Below are positions 35,365-44,130 of a DNA stretch of 47,545 nt, piece after piece. Positions within the stretch are counted from its first letter, which is position 1. Every line of letters begins with the position of its first letter. Source of the DNA: CAZUXY01 sp964624235 (GTDB lineage: Bacteria; Spirochaetota; UBA4802; UBA5368); the NCBI GenBank assembly GCA_964624235.1, contig CAZUXY010000037.1:1-47545 (forward strand), given 5' to 3'. Under the pieces are notes generated by a model. The model was given only the letters and a program-made list of their open reading frames with translations. It made no database searches and had not been told where the DNA came from. The position numbers and the translations under genes are program-made.

Positions 35365-35976
35365 ATGGACGACAAGAAACTAAATGACATCAGCACCATG
35401 AGGCGTTCACAGCTTACCAAGGCGGCTTACAAAGTAGTGGGTCGCAAAGGTTATTATAATTTTACCGTAAAGGATATTGCCCGTGAGGCGGGGCTTTCCA
35501 CAGGCCTGGTACATTACTATTTCAAGAACAAACAGGACCTGTTACTGAATCTGCTTAAAGACATAAATGCCAATATGAAGACCTATCTCACCAGGGAACT
35601 GGTGAAGGCCGAAAACCCGGTGGACAAACTGGTTATTTTCATGAACCAGGCCTTTGAAATCGTTGAAAAGGAAAAGGATTATTTTAACGTACTCATCGAT
35701 TTCTGGACGCAGATCAACCGTAACAACCGCATGCGTCAGGCCAATATAAAACTCTTCCAGAGCTACCGGGATGAATGCGCCGCCATACTCAAAGAAGGAA
35801 TAGAGAAAGGGATATTCCATAACGTGGACGTGAAGTATTCCGCCTCACTGATCATTTCCCTGATACAGGGGACCATTATTCAGTACGTCATCGACAACAG
35901 CGCCTTTAACTATAGTGATTATACAATGAGAATCAAGGAGCAGATCATTAAAATGATGGTCAAGCACCGGACATGA
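35365..35976 (+). CDS. TetR/AcrR-family transcriptional regulator
   Basis: About 203 residues. The N-terminal TetR helix-turn-helix is clear: AAYKVVGRKGYYNFTVKDIA, then AGLSTGLVHYYFKNKQDLL. The rest is an all-helical ligand domain with an aromatic-rich pocket (YFNVLIDFWTQINRNNR). TetR proteins next to acyl-CoA dehydrogenases usually sense acyl-CoA. ATG 35365 is chosen; ATG 35347 is an alternative and the frame is open to 35284. A palindrome lies between it and the downstream dehydrogenase. Confidence 0.9.
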   Translation: MDDKKLNDISTMRRSQLTKAAYKVVGRKGYYNFTVKDIAREAGLSTGLVHYYFKNKQDLLLNLLKDINANMKTYLTRELVKAENPVDKLVIFMNQAFEIVEKEKDYFNVLIDFWTQINRNNRMRQANIKLFQSYRDECAAILKEGIEKGIFHNVDVKYSASLIISLIQGTIIQYVIDNSAFNYSDYTMRIKEQIIKMMVKHRT

Positions 35977-36012
35977 GGGTGCTGAAGTGTTCAGCGGTTA
36001 CTTAAGGCAGGG

Positions 36013-36027
36013 CTGTACCCCGTACAG
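36013..36027. promoter_or_regulatory. Palindrome CTGTAC-CCC-GTACAG, possible TetR operator
   Basis: A perfect 6-3-6 inverted repeat between the TetR gene and the acyl-CoA dehydrogenase genes. Position and symmetry fit an operator for the adjacent regulator; binding is inferred. Confidence 0.45.
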
Positions 36028-36120
36028 GAGTTTGCAAATCTGTTGGTTCTGTGTGTCAAACAGCGGGAAAGAATACGGCAGTACTGGAACAACCAGCCTT
36101 TTAATTAAAGGAGGTGCAGT

Positions 36121-37269
36121 ATGGATTTCGGTTTTACTGAAGAACAATTAATGTTCAGGGAAACGGTCTATAAATACGCTAAAAATGAAATCGTGCCCCT
36201 GTGCGATGAACCGGACCTGAAGGGTGAATTCAGCTTTGATGTCTGGAAGAAACTGGGCGACATGGGACTTCTGGGGCTGCCCTTTCCCGAAGAACTGGGA
36301 GGGTCGGGCGCCGATGTGGTGACCTGCTGTGTGGCCGCTGAAGCGCTGGGGCATGCAGGTGTGGACGGCGGTCACATGCTGGCCCTGGGCGCCCATACCT
36401 ATCTCTGCGCCGACACTATATACAAACGCGGGAACGATGCGCAGAAAAAGAAATATGTACCCCGACTCGCAAGCGGTGAATGGATCGGGTGCATGGGGCT
36501 GACCGAACCGGGGGCAGGTTCCGACGCGGCGTCGATTCAAACCATGGCGGTGAAAAAGGGTGACCGCTGGATCATCAACGGCTCGAAAACATTTATCACC
36601 AATGCCCCGGTATCGGACGTATGCGTGGTCTATGCGACAGTTGACAGGGCAAAGAAGCACCAGGGCATAACGGCGTTTATTGTGGAAAAGGGATTCAAAG
36701 GCTTTTCCACAGGCAAACCCTTTCACAAAATGGGTGTACGTGCATCGGCGACCTCAGAGGTGTTTTTCGAGGACTGTGAGGTTCCCGAGGAGAACCTTCT
36801 TGGAGAGGTCGGCCTGGGATTCTCCTATACCCATGAAACGCTGTCATGGGACCGCAGCGCCCTGCTGGCTCCCTTTGTGGGTGGCATGATGAATGTACTG
36901 GAGCGGTGCGGCCAGTACGCGACCGACCGGGTGCAGTTTGACAAGCCGATAAAGAGCTTTCAGGCCATACAGCACAAGCTTGCAGATATAAAAATGATTA
37001 TGGAAGCGTCCAGGCTGCTGGTATATCGGGTTGCATGGGAAAAAGACATGGGGCTCCCGTTGAACCACATGTCGCTTTCCATAGCCAAGGCGTTTGTTGG
37101 TGACTGGGGCATGACCGCTTCGTCGGAAGCGGTGCAGATATTCGGCGGGTATGGTTTTATTCATGAATATCCGGTTGAAAGGATGATGAGGGACGCAAAG
37201 CTTGCGCAGATAGGCGGGGGCACCTCGGAGATCCAGCGTTTCATAATTTCCCGGCTCATGGGTTTCTAA
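36121..37269 (+). CDS. Acyl-CoA dehydrogenase with Asp at the putative base position
   Basis: A 382-residue FAD flavoprotein. Motifs MGLTEPGAGSD near 125 and NGSKTFITNA near 153 are normal. The usual C-terminal base is absent: IGGGTSEIQR has Gly366 where short/medium-chain enzymes have Glu. At the alternative site used by isovaleryl-CoA dehydrogenase (LDLER) it reads LSWDR, with D244. So catalysis, if normal, may use Asp, as in some dehydrogenases of cyclic acyl-CoA. AGGAGG precedes ATG 36121. It lies 22 bases before a second dehydrogenase. Confidence 0.92.
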   Translation: MDFGFTEEQLMFRETVYKYAKNEIVPLCDEPDLKGEFSFDVWKKLGDMGLLGLPFPEELGGSGADVVTCCVAAEALGHAGVDGGHMLALGAHTYLCADTIYKRGNDAQKKKYVPRLASGEWIGCMGLTEPGAGSDAASIQTMAVKKGDRWIINGSKTFITNAPVSDVCVVYATVDRAKKHQGITAFIVEKGFKGFSTGKPFHKMGVRASATSEVFFEDCEVPEENLLGEVGLGFSYTHETLSWDRSALLAPFVGGMMNVLERCGQYATDRVQFDKPIKSFQAIQHKLADIKMIMEASRLLVYRVAWEKDMGLPLNHMSLSIAKAFVGDWGMTASSEAVQIFGGYGFIHEYPVERMMRDAKLAQIGGGTSEIQRFIISRLMGF

Positions 37270-37291
37270 ACAGTTAAAGGAGAAGGGTGAT

Positions 37292-38461
37292 ATGAATTAC
37301 GAATTGTCCGATGAACAAATATCAATAAAAATGAATTTCGCGAACTTTTGCGGTAAAGAACTGGCGCCGCGGTCCGCATCCCTGGACAGGGCGTCCGAGG
37401 ATGAAGTTGCGATAATGATAAAGGAAAACATCAGGAAACTTGCCGGTATCGGGTATCTAGGGATGCTGCACGATGAGAAATACGGCGGCACCAATGTCGA
37501 CCTGCTTTCACAGGTGGTTGCGGGTGAAGAAGTTGCCAAAGCCTGCGCGTCGACTTTTCTTTCAGCGGGAGCGAGTGTCGGTCTCTTCGGATTGCCGCTT
37601 AAAATGTTCGGCAGCGAAGAACAGAAAAAAAAGTTTTTACCCGGCATTATCAGCGGTGACATTATCGGCTGCTTCGGACTCACCGAACCGGAGGCCGGTT
37701 CAGATGCCGCGGGCATTAAAACCACGGCGGTTAAAAAGGGGAATAAGTGGGTCCTTAACGGATCAAAAACCTTTATAACCAATGCATCCATAGCCGATGT
37801 CGCGATGGTTTTCGCCTATAACGACCGTAATGCCGGTCCAGGCGCCGGGGTTACCTGTTTCCTGGTGGAGAAAGGCGTTCCGGGATACACGGCGGGGAAG
37901 CCTTTCGATAAAATGGGATTCCGCGGTTCACCGACTGCCGAGTTGTTTCTGTCGGATTGTGAAGTCGACGAGGGTGCGGTACTGGGCGAGACGGGAAAGG
38001 GATTCATACAGGCTATGCAGACCCTTGAATACGGACGTGTGGGAATGGCGACGGTGTCACTGGGAATCGCGATGGCCTGTATGGAAGAAGCGAACCGCTA
38101 CTCGAAGGAACGAAAGGCCTTCGGGAGGCCAATAAACCGGTACCAGGAAGTCTCTTTCAAACTCGCCGACATGATGATCATGACCGACGTTTCCCGGTTG
38201 TTGATTTACAGGGCGGCGCTGGCGAAAGAGAACAGTGAGGCAGAGGCGCCCGTGCTTGCGTCCTGTGCAAAGCTTTTCGCGAGCGAAGCAGCGACTAGAA
38301 TATCCAGCATGGCAGTGCAGGTTTTCGGCGGTTACGGCTATATGAAAGACTATGCCGTAGAAAGGCTCTACCGCGACGCCAAACTGGGGGAAATAGGTGA
38401 AGGGACATCTGAGATACAAAGGATCCTGATCGCAAAAAGCGTGCTGGGTAAATTCAAATAA
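37292..38461 (+). CDS. Acyl-CoA dehydrogenase
   Basis: A 389-residue acyl-CoA dehydrogenase. Motifs FGLTEPEAGSD near 130, NGSKTFITNA near 152, and catalytic E370 in IGEGTSEIQR show a normal active site. The N-terminal half is typical (EEVAKACASTFLSAG). AAGGAGAAGG precedes the ATG. It shares a transcript with the upstream paralogue, from which it differs in the base position, so the two may form a heteromer or act on different substrates. Confidence 0.94.
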   Translation: MNYELSDEQISIKMNFANFCGKELAPRSASLDRASEDEVAIMIKENIRKLAGIGYLGMLHDEKYGGTNVDLLSQVVAGEEVAKACASTFLSAGASVGLFGLPLKMFGSEEQKKKFLPGIISGDIIGCFGLTEPEAGSDAAGIKTTAVKKGNKWVLNGSKTFITNASIADVAMVFAYNDRNAGPGAGVTCFLVEKGVPGYTAGKPFDKMGFRGSPTAELFLSDCEVDEGAVLGETGKGFIQAMQTLEYGRVGMATVSLGIAMACMEEANRYSKERKAFGRPINRYQEVSFKLADMMIMTDVSRLLIYRAALAKENSEAEAPVLASCAKLFASEAATRISSMAVQVFGGYGYMKDYAVERLYRDAKLGEIGEGTSEIQRILIAKSVLGKFK

Positions 38462-38478
38462 TACGGACGTAGCGGCCC

Positions 38479-38674
38479 ATGGCCCTCGATACTGGTTTAA
38501 TCGGGAAAACCTGGCCGATCATTACCTATGACATATACAAGGAAAAGATCTGCGATCACCATCCGCGGCGAGGTAACAGGGATCAGGGAAGGCCGCGCGG
38601 ATATAATCCTGAAGGTTACACGGCAAAACGGTGATGAAATAGAAAGAAATGTTGCGACTGTTGTAGAAATATGA
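38479..38674 (+). pseudogene. Remnant of a MaoC-like (FAS1-type) enoyl-CoA dehydratase gene
   Basis: Frame 38479 opens MALDTGLIGKTWPIITYDI, very like the first residues of MaoC_dehydratas_N proteins. In a different frame from about 38546 to TGA at 38672-38674 the sequence reads ITIRGEVTGIREGRADIILK and ends ATVVEI, like the C-terminal hot-dog strand of the same family. Both halves touch at about 38545-38555, so the 70-80 central residues, including the catalytic part, seem deleted with a frame change. Such dehydratases belong in acyl-CoA pathways, fitting the two dehydrogenases just upstream. Confidence 0.55.
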
Positions 38675-38848
38675 CAGGTCGTACATTAGCCGTGCGTACA
38701 GACTTATGAAAATCGATTGCCCGGTCTGGGAGAAGGAACGTACGCGTTCCCCTGTGGGTTATTGCTGTTAAAAAAACATGCTTGCATTAACCGTCCGCTT
38801 GAACATCCTGAATGGAAATCATGTAATAAGTGACGACCCCATTTGACA

Positions 38849-40078
38849 ATGAGCAGCAGTATAAACATTCCGTCTTTGTCCCTCCTCGTTAAACCCGCTT
38901 CGTTCGGCTGCAATCTTGAATGCACGTATTGTTTTTATAAAAGGGTGTCTGAAATTTATACCGGGCCCGCGAACCGCATGTCCCATGAAACCGCTTCAGT
39001 TATGATCAGAAAATGCCTTTCGTCAAACGCATCCAGGGTCAGTTTCTGCTGGCAGGGCGGAGAGCCCACACTAATGGGGCTGGACTTTTTCCACCATGTG
39101 GTCAATGAACAGAAAAAACACGTTTCTCCGCTGCAATCGATTGAAAATACACTGCAGACTAACGGTATATTGCTCGATGACCGCTGGTGCGGCTTCCTGG
39201 CCGAAAATAATTTTCTTGTGGGTATCAGCCTCGACGGTCCCGAGTATATTCATGACCGGTATCGACGGTTTCCCAACGGGCAGGGAACCTTCGTCAGAGT
39301 AATGGAAAGTATCGAAAGAATGAAGCGCGGCGGGGTTGAATTCAATATTCTGGTACTGCTTAATGATGCGAACGTCCATAAACCGGGTGAAGTATACCGT
39401 TTTATGCGTGAAAACGGATTCAGCTATTTGCAGTTTATACCGTGTTGCGAATGGGACAGTGAGTCCGGGGAAATGCTGCCGTTTTCCGTGGGAGGGAAAG
39501 ATCTGGGGAATTTTTACCGTGACCTTTTTGATCTCTGGATTGATGACGGATTTCCTTATGTGTCAATACGGCTATTCGAGGACCTGATGGTCTACTGGCT
39601 TGACGGAGTTCATCTTTCCTGCGGCTGGCTGGACCGGTGCGCTTCATACCTGCTGGTCGAACACAACGGGGACTGCTACCCCTGTGATTTTTATGTGTAC
39701 CCCGAATGGAAAATAGGCAACCTGGAACATGAACCGCTGGAAGCGATATGGAACAGCGGGCTGCGCAGGAAATTCGGTGATTTAAAATCGGAGCGACCGG
39801 ATCAATGCGGGGAATGTCAGTGGTTCGGTTTCTGTCACGGTGACTGTATGAAGTTCCGGAACAGCTATCAAAAGAATTCAAACGGGCTTAGTGTTTATTG
39901 CGTTTCATGGAATATGCTGTTACAGCATATTGAATCAAAAAGGGAAACACTGATAAAGAGAGCACGCATGCTTCGCGCGGCAGTCATGAAGCAACCCCTG
40001 GAAGATTACGACCGTAACGGCCCCTGTCCCTGCGGCAGTGAGAGAAAATTTAAAAAATGCTGCGGAAGAGGAATTTGA
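38849..40078 (+). CDS. Radical SAM/SPASM protein (anSME-like) with SEC-C tail
   Basis: About 409 residues. The radical-SAM cluster is C21-x3-C25-x2-C28 (CNLECTYCFY); the SAM site QGGEPTLMG and LDGPEYIHD follow. The C-terminal SPASM region holds cysteine motifs (CASYLLVEHNGDCYPCDF, CGECQWFGFCHGDCMKF) for two more clusters, and the end is a SEC-C zinc motif (CPCGSERKFKKCC). Anaerobic sulfatase maturases oxidise Cys/Ser to formylglycine. No sulfatase is visible here, so the substrate is open. The start is uncertain, since no good ribosome site is seen near ATG 38849. Confidence 0.85.
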   Translation: MSSSINIPSLSLLVKPASFGCNLECTYCFYKRVSEIYTGPANRMSHETASVMIRKCLSSNASRVSFCWQGGEPTLMGLDFFHHVVNEQKKHVSPLQSIENTLQTNGILLDDRWCGFLAENNFLVGISLDGPEYIHDRYRRFPNGQGTFVRVMESIERMKRGGVEFNILVLLNDANVHKPGEVYRFMRENGFSYLQFIPCCEWDSESGEMLPFSVGGKDLGNFYRDLFDLWIDDGFPYVSIRLFEDLMVYWLDGVHLSCGWLDRCASYLLVEHNGDCYPCDFYVYPEWKIGNLEHEPLEAIWNSGLRRKFGDLKSERPDQCGECQWFGFCHGDCMKFRNSYQKNSNGLSVYCVSWNMLLQHIESKRETLIKRARMLRAAVMKQPLEDYDRNGPCPCGSERKFKKCCGRGI

Positions 40079-40130
40079 AGTATTAAAACACTTGCTTAAC
40101 CCGGAAAAACCTGACGGTGCAGGATAGTTA

Positions 40131-40160
40131 TTGACAGGCATATTAGACATATCACATAAT
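40131..40160 (+). promoter_or_regulatory. Probable sigma70-like promoter of the deacetylase gene
   Basis: TTGACA at 40131-40136 and CATAAT at 40155-40160, with an 18-base spacer, lie about 130 bases before the HDAC-family gene. The match is good and there is no competing gene in the gap. Confidence 0.5.
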
Positions 40161-40291
40161 CAGAAAAATGTTTTTCAGTCAGCGTACACTTTACCGGTCA
40201 TTGATGCATAGTTTACTGAAGGTGGATGTCGCGTCCGTCATATCAGGTGTGCGTTGCCGTTGTTCATCTGTCTGCAGGCGAGGTAACCGAC

Positions 40292-41236
40292 ATGGCAAAA
40301 ACCGCTTTCCTGTATGATCCGGTGTACATGGAGCATGAAACCGAATGGGGGCACCCGGAAAGCGCGGTAAGGTTGAGTGCTATACACAACAGGATCAAGT
40401 CGGCTGATTATTATAAAGATTTAATCCAGGTGGGGACGGCCAACGGTGATTACCGCCTTATTGAGAGTATACATTCAAAGGAATATTTCGAGAGAGTCAG
40501 GAACGAGATACACAGCGGAACCATGTACCTGGATTCCATGGATACATCGGTGTGCGCACGTTCCTTTGATGTCGCGCTGATGGCGGTGGGAGGGGCCGTT
40601 AAAATGTGTGACACCATCATGAAAGGTACGGCCGATTGCGGATTTTGTGCCGTACGCCCGCCGGGACACCATGCGGAACACGATATGGCCGCCGGATTCT
40701 GTATTTTCAATAACATCGCCATAGCGGCGCGTTATCTGCAGAGTGAATATGGAATAAAGAAAGTGGCAATAGTCGACTGGGATGTCCATCATGGTAACGG
40801 CACGCAGCATTCTTTTGAAAACGATAATACTGTTTATTACATGAGCCTTCACCAGTATCCCTACTATCCGGGTACAGGCGCAAGAAACGAGCGGGGAAGG
40901 GGCAAGGGGGAGGGGTACACCCTCAACATCCCCATGGTGTCGGGAAGCGGTGATGATGATTACCGCGCCGCCTTCAATGAACAGATAGTTCCAGCGCTGG
41001 ACAAGTTCAAACCCGAGATCATCCTTATATCCGCCGGATACGACGCTCACAGGCTGGACCCACTGTCGTCCATCAATCTTTCCACCCGTATGTACGGAAT
41101 TTTTACCGATATGATCCTTGAGGTCGCGAAAAAGCACTCTAAAGGACGGGTAATAGCTTTCCTCGAAGGCGGCTACAATCTGGATGCTCTTGCGGCTTCA
41201 GTTGATGTCACTCTCAGGGAATTTCTCTCAGGATAA
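40292..41236 (+). CDS. HDAC-family deacetylase/acetoin-utilisation type
   Basis: A 314-residue zinc-dependent deacetylase. Catalytic GHH is at 125-127, zinc ligands are D164 and H166 (DWDVHHGNG) and D251 (SAGYDAH), and the transition-state Tyr Y295 is in LEGGYN. All are intact and the AGYDAH type is that of the bacterial HDAC/AcuC group rather than the amidohydrolase type seen in the operon at 13332. Substrate unknown: acetylated protein or small amine. ATG 40292 with GAGG seven bases upstream is chosen; the frame is open to 40226. Confidence 0.9.
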   Translation: MAKTAFLYDPVYMEHETEWGHPESAVRLSAIHNRIKSADYYKDLIQVGTANGDYRLIESIHSKEYFERVRNEIHSGTMYLDSMDTSVCARSFDVALMAVGGAVKMCDTIMKGTADCGFCAVRPPGHHAEHDMAAGFCIFNNIAIAARYLQSEYGIKKVAIVDWDVHHGNGTQHSFENDNTVYYMSLHQYPYYPGTGARNERGRGKGEGYTLNIPMVSGSGDDDYRAAFNEQIVPALDKFKPEIILISAGYDAHRLDPLSSINLSTRMYGIFTDMILEVAKKHSKGRVIAFLEGGYNLDALAASVDVTLREFLSG

Positions 41237-41323
41237 TCAAGAACAAACATTTTTTCCCGCACTGAAGTCCGGTCTGTATCGACTATTGTTGTGAAAGATA
41301 CACCGCTTACCACATCCGATTTC

Positions 41324-41341
41324 ATTGAAAAATTTTTCAAT
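41324..41341. promoter_or_regulatory. 18-bp perfect palindrome, ATTGAAAAA/TTTTTCAAT
   Basis: A perfect inverted repeat without spacer just upstream of the promoter for the histidine kinase gene. It may be an operator or end-of-transcript hairpin for the deacetylase gene; A/T content makes chance possible. Confidence 0.35.
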
Positions 41342-41352
41342 AGTAAGTATTG

Positions 41353-41381
41353 TTGAATATATTTGAAGGGTGCGGTACAAT
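41353..41381 (+). promoter_or_regulatory. Possible promoter of the hybrid kinase gene
   Basis: TTGAAT at 41353-41358 and TACAAT at 41376-41381 with an optimal 17-base spacer, about 100 bases before the kinase start. Confidence 0.4.
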
Positions 41382-41478
41382 TTTCTGACCGCAAAAAAAC
41401 ATATACACTAACGCCCGTGTTTTTATTGAGTGTGAAGGAAAAATAAAGTGGGTTAAATGCGGCAGGGCCGGCTTATGT

Positions 41479-43236
41479 ATGAAAAAAACGAATAACGTCG
41501 TACCGAACTGTAATTTCACCGAAAACGAAGGTAGATTCAGCGACGAGAACTATTTATGGTTTCATCCTGTTGTTTTCAGGTGTTTTGCCGGTGTTGCGGC
41601 ATTTGTATGTTTTGGGATGGCATTTTATGGATTGCCGGTAAAATCAACTTTCGTACCGTTTTCCCTGGGTATCGGCGCAACATCCCTGTTATTATTGGTT
41701 CTACACAAGTTCATTCCTTTCGAACTGGCCTTCTTCCTCCTGCTCTTCGTATTTAGTGTGATAGTGGCAATAAGGTCCGCGGCCATACATTCAACCCTGA
41801 ACGCCGCTTTCCTCTGCATAATACTTATCGCCGGTTCCATTATGACATCACCCATGATGACCACTGTGTTGTTCACTATACAGATGTCGTATATTGTTAT
41901 TGCCGCATCAATCGGTATCTTTGCATTCTCACAGAAGGTTGATCCCGCAACCGGGTTGTATTACGCAAACACCGTTACGGTCCTTATCCCTTTCATGATA
42001 ATCTCTTATGTCATTTCCATGGTGGTTTCACGTGTATCGATCGGCACCATTAAAAAACAGGTGGAGCAGTACAGTCTTCTGAAAAAAGCCCAGGACAGGC
42101 TGCTAATGCAGGAAAAAATGGCCTCCCTGCGGATACTGACGGGCGGTATTGCACATGAATTAAACAACATTCTCACATCCATCCTTGGCAATGTAAATCT
42201 GATCAGGCTCTATCCGAAAGACAAGGAAATACTTGCAGCCGGTCTGGTCGATGTGGAAAGCGCGGCGCTCAGGGCGAAAAACCTCACCGGCCGGCTGCAG
42301 ATGGTCAGCAAGGGTGAAAGCCCCTTCAAGTCCATTTCATCACTGAAAGAAACCATAATCGACACGGTAAATTTCACCTTACATGGTTCAAGGTCGCCGG
42401 CGGTGTTCGAAATAGTTACCGATCTCTGGCCTGTCGATGCCGACATCGTGCAGATTTCGCAGGTCGTTCAAAACCTGGTGGTAAACACCGAACAGGCGAT
42501 GTCGTCAGGGGGTATCATCACGGTAAGTGTGACCAACGTTCATCTGGATGAAACGGGCGGGATTCCGCTCGTGAAAGGTGATTATGTAAAGATATGCGTG
42601 AAAGACCAGGGGAAAGGTATTGATAGAGAGATAGTGGATAAGATCTATGACCCGTTTTTTTCTACGAAGAAAGACGGAACAGGCATAGGTCTGACTATAT
42701 GTTACAGCATAATCAATAACCATCACGGCCATATCAATGTGGAATCTGTTCCAGGCAAGGGGAGCGAGTTCTGTTTCTACCTGCCTGCGCACAGGGGGGC
42801 TTTTCCGGAAGAATGCAGCAAGCAAACCGGGAAAAAGAATAAAGAAGGAAGAGCGCTGATTGTGGATGATGAGGAAGGTGTAATAAAAATACTGGAACGC
42901 ATGCTCCGGATCATGGGATTTGAAGTTGATGCTGCGATGTCCGGGGAGGAGGCAGTCGGTCTGTTCATGAAGGCCCGGGAAGGAGTGAGGTCATATCTGG
43001 TCGTGATAATCGACCTCACTATTCCAGGAGGGATGAACGGGATTGAAACGCTGAAAAAAATGAAGGAAATCGATCCTGACATCAAAGCGGTTATCTCCAG
43101 CGGTTACACGGAGGAAATAGCTGATGTTGAACCGGGCCATTCGGGAATAGACGCGGTCCTTCCCAAACCCTACACCATGGGCGATCTTACATCGATGCTC
43201 AATGAACTCTTGAAACAAAGACAGGAAAATAAATAA
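41479..43236 (+). CDS. Membrane hybrid histidine kinase with receiver domain
   Basis: A 585-residue two-component sensor. About six membrane helices occupy residues 30-185 with no large extracytoplasmic domain, then a coiled linker, a HisKA helix with H226 (IAHELNNIL), and a kinase ATPase domain (N-box LVVNTEQAM, DQGKGI, GTGIGLTI, GKGSEF). The receiver begins near 456 (LIVDDEEG), and D512 in IIDLTIPGG is the phospho-acceptor. No output DNA-binding domain is seen, so it must signal through a separate partner. It is a lone gene, convergent with trkAH. Confidence 0.92.
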   Translation: MKKTNNVVPNCNFTENEGRFSDENYLWFHPVVFRCFAGVAAFVCFGMAFYGLPVKSTFVPFSLGIGATSLLLLVLHKFIPFELAFFLLLFVFSVIVAIRSAAIHSTLNAAFLCIILIAGSIMTSPMMTTVLFTIQMSYIVIAASIGIFAFSQKVDPATGLYYANTVTVLIPFMIISYVISMVVSRVSIGTIKKQVEQYSLLKKAQDRLLMQEKMASLRILTGGIAHELNNILTSILGNVNLIRLYPKDKEILAAGLVDVESAALRAKNLTGRLQMVSKGESPFKSISSLKETIIDTVNFTLHGSRSPAVFEIVTDLWPVDADIVQISQVVQNLVVNTEQAMSSGGIITVSVTNVHLDETGGIPLVKGDYVKICVKDQGKGIDREIVDKIYDPFFSTKKDGTGIGLTICYSIINNHHGHINVESVPGKGSEFCFYLPAHRGAFPEECSKQTGKKNKEGRALIVDDEEGVIKILERMLRIMGFEVDAAMSGEEAVGLFMKAREGVRSYLVVIIDLTIPGGMNGIETLKKMKEIDPDIKAVISSGYTEEIADVEPGHSGIDAVLPKPYTMGDLTSMLNELLKQRQENK

Positions 43237-43278
43237 AAAAACAAATACCGGGGTTGCAACGTTATTCTGGAATTAAAT

Positions 43279-44130
43279 TTACTTACGCCAGAAAGAGGGA
43301 GTGAATAATACCAGTACCGTATAAAGCTCCAGTCCCCCCACCAGCATGGCAAAGGAAAGGGTCCATTTAACGTAATCCGGAAAGAAAGCGTAATTATCCG
43401 TGGGTCCGACATTCCCGAAACCGGGCCCGATGTTTCCCAGTGTCGCCAGGGCCGTTGAAACTGAAGTCACTATATCCTGACCCGAGAGTGAAACCACGAA
43501 AGATATTGCCAGCAGTATGGTGACGTAAAGGAAAAAGAAACCGGAAATAGCGTAGGCGATATTTTTTCTGATGGTGGTTTCACTGATCTTGAGGGTAAAA
43601 ACCCCCCTGGGATGAATAAGCAACTTCATCTCATTGAGTGCCCGTTTCATCAATGTAACGATCCTTATCACCTTGATGCCTCCGCCCGTAGATCCGGCGC
43701 AACCTCCGACGAACATAAGAATGAACAGTGACATACGGGCAAGGGACGGCCATTGTTCGAAATCTGTGGTGACATAGCCGGTGGTGGTGAGGATCGAGGC
43801 AACCTGGAAACCAGAGAGCCTCAGGCATTGAAATACTGAAGTCGAAACGGTATCATAGAGGATGAAGGTTATTATACCAGTTGAAATAAGAAACAGGCAC
43901 AGGTAGGCTTTGAATTCAGTATCATGAAAGAATGACTTGATGTTGCCGGTAAGCACCCGATAATGCAGCGCGAAATTCACACCGGCCAGGATCATGAAAA
44001 GCGTAATCACACAGTCTATGAACGGGGAATCATAATGGCCCACACTGCTGTTTTTATTTGAAAATCCTCCGGTGGCAAGCGTTCCGAAAGTATGGGTCAG
44101 GGAGTCGAACAGGTTCATGCCGCCCACCAT
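43279..44130 (-). CDS. trkH: TrkH potassium channel subunit, C-terminal piece (frameshifted)
   Basis: 283 residues from the first possible ATG; it is the later part of a TrkH/KtrB-type K+ translocation subunit. It holds three of four selectivity-filter regions: LATGGFS near 19, LTTTGYVTT near 115 and NIGPGFGNVG near 243, with eight or so membrane helices. It lacks the first quarter, which lies in the next frame upstream (44115-44669). A single extra base in the A6 run at 44179-44184 would join the two into a normal-length TrkH. Alone this piece would not be expected to function. Confidence 0.85.
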   Translation of the reverse strand: MVGGMNLFDSLTHTFGTLATGGFSNKNSSVGHYDSPFIDCVITLFMILAGVNFALHYRVLTGNIKSFFHDTEFKAYLCLFLISTGIITFILYDTVSTSVFQCLRLSGFQVASILTTTGYVTTDFEQWPSLARMSLFILMFVGGCAGSTGGGIKVIRIVTLMKRALNEMKLLIHPRGVFTLKISETTIRKNIAYAISGFFFLYVTILLAISFVVSLSGQDIVTSVSTALATLGNIGPGFGNVGPTDNYAFFPDYVKWTLSFAMLVGGLELYTVLVLFTPSFWRK

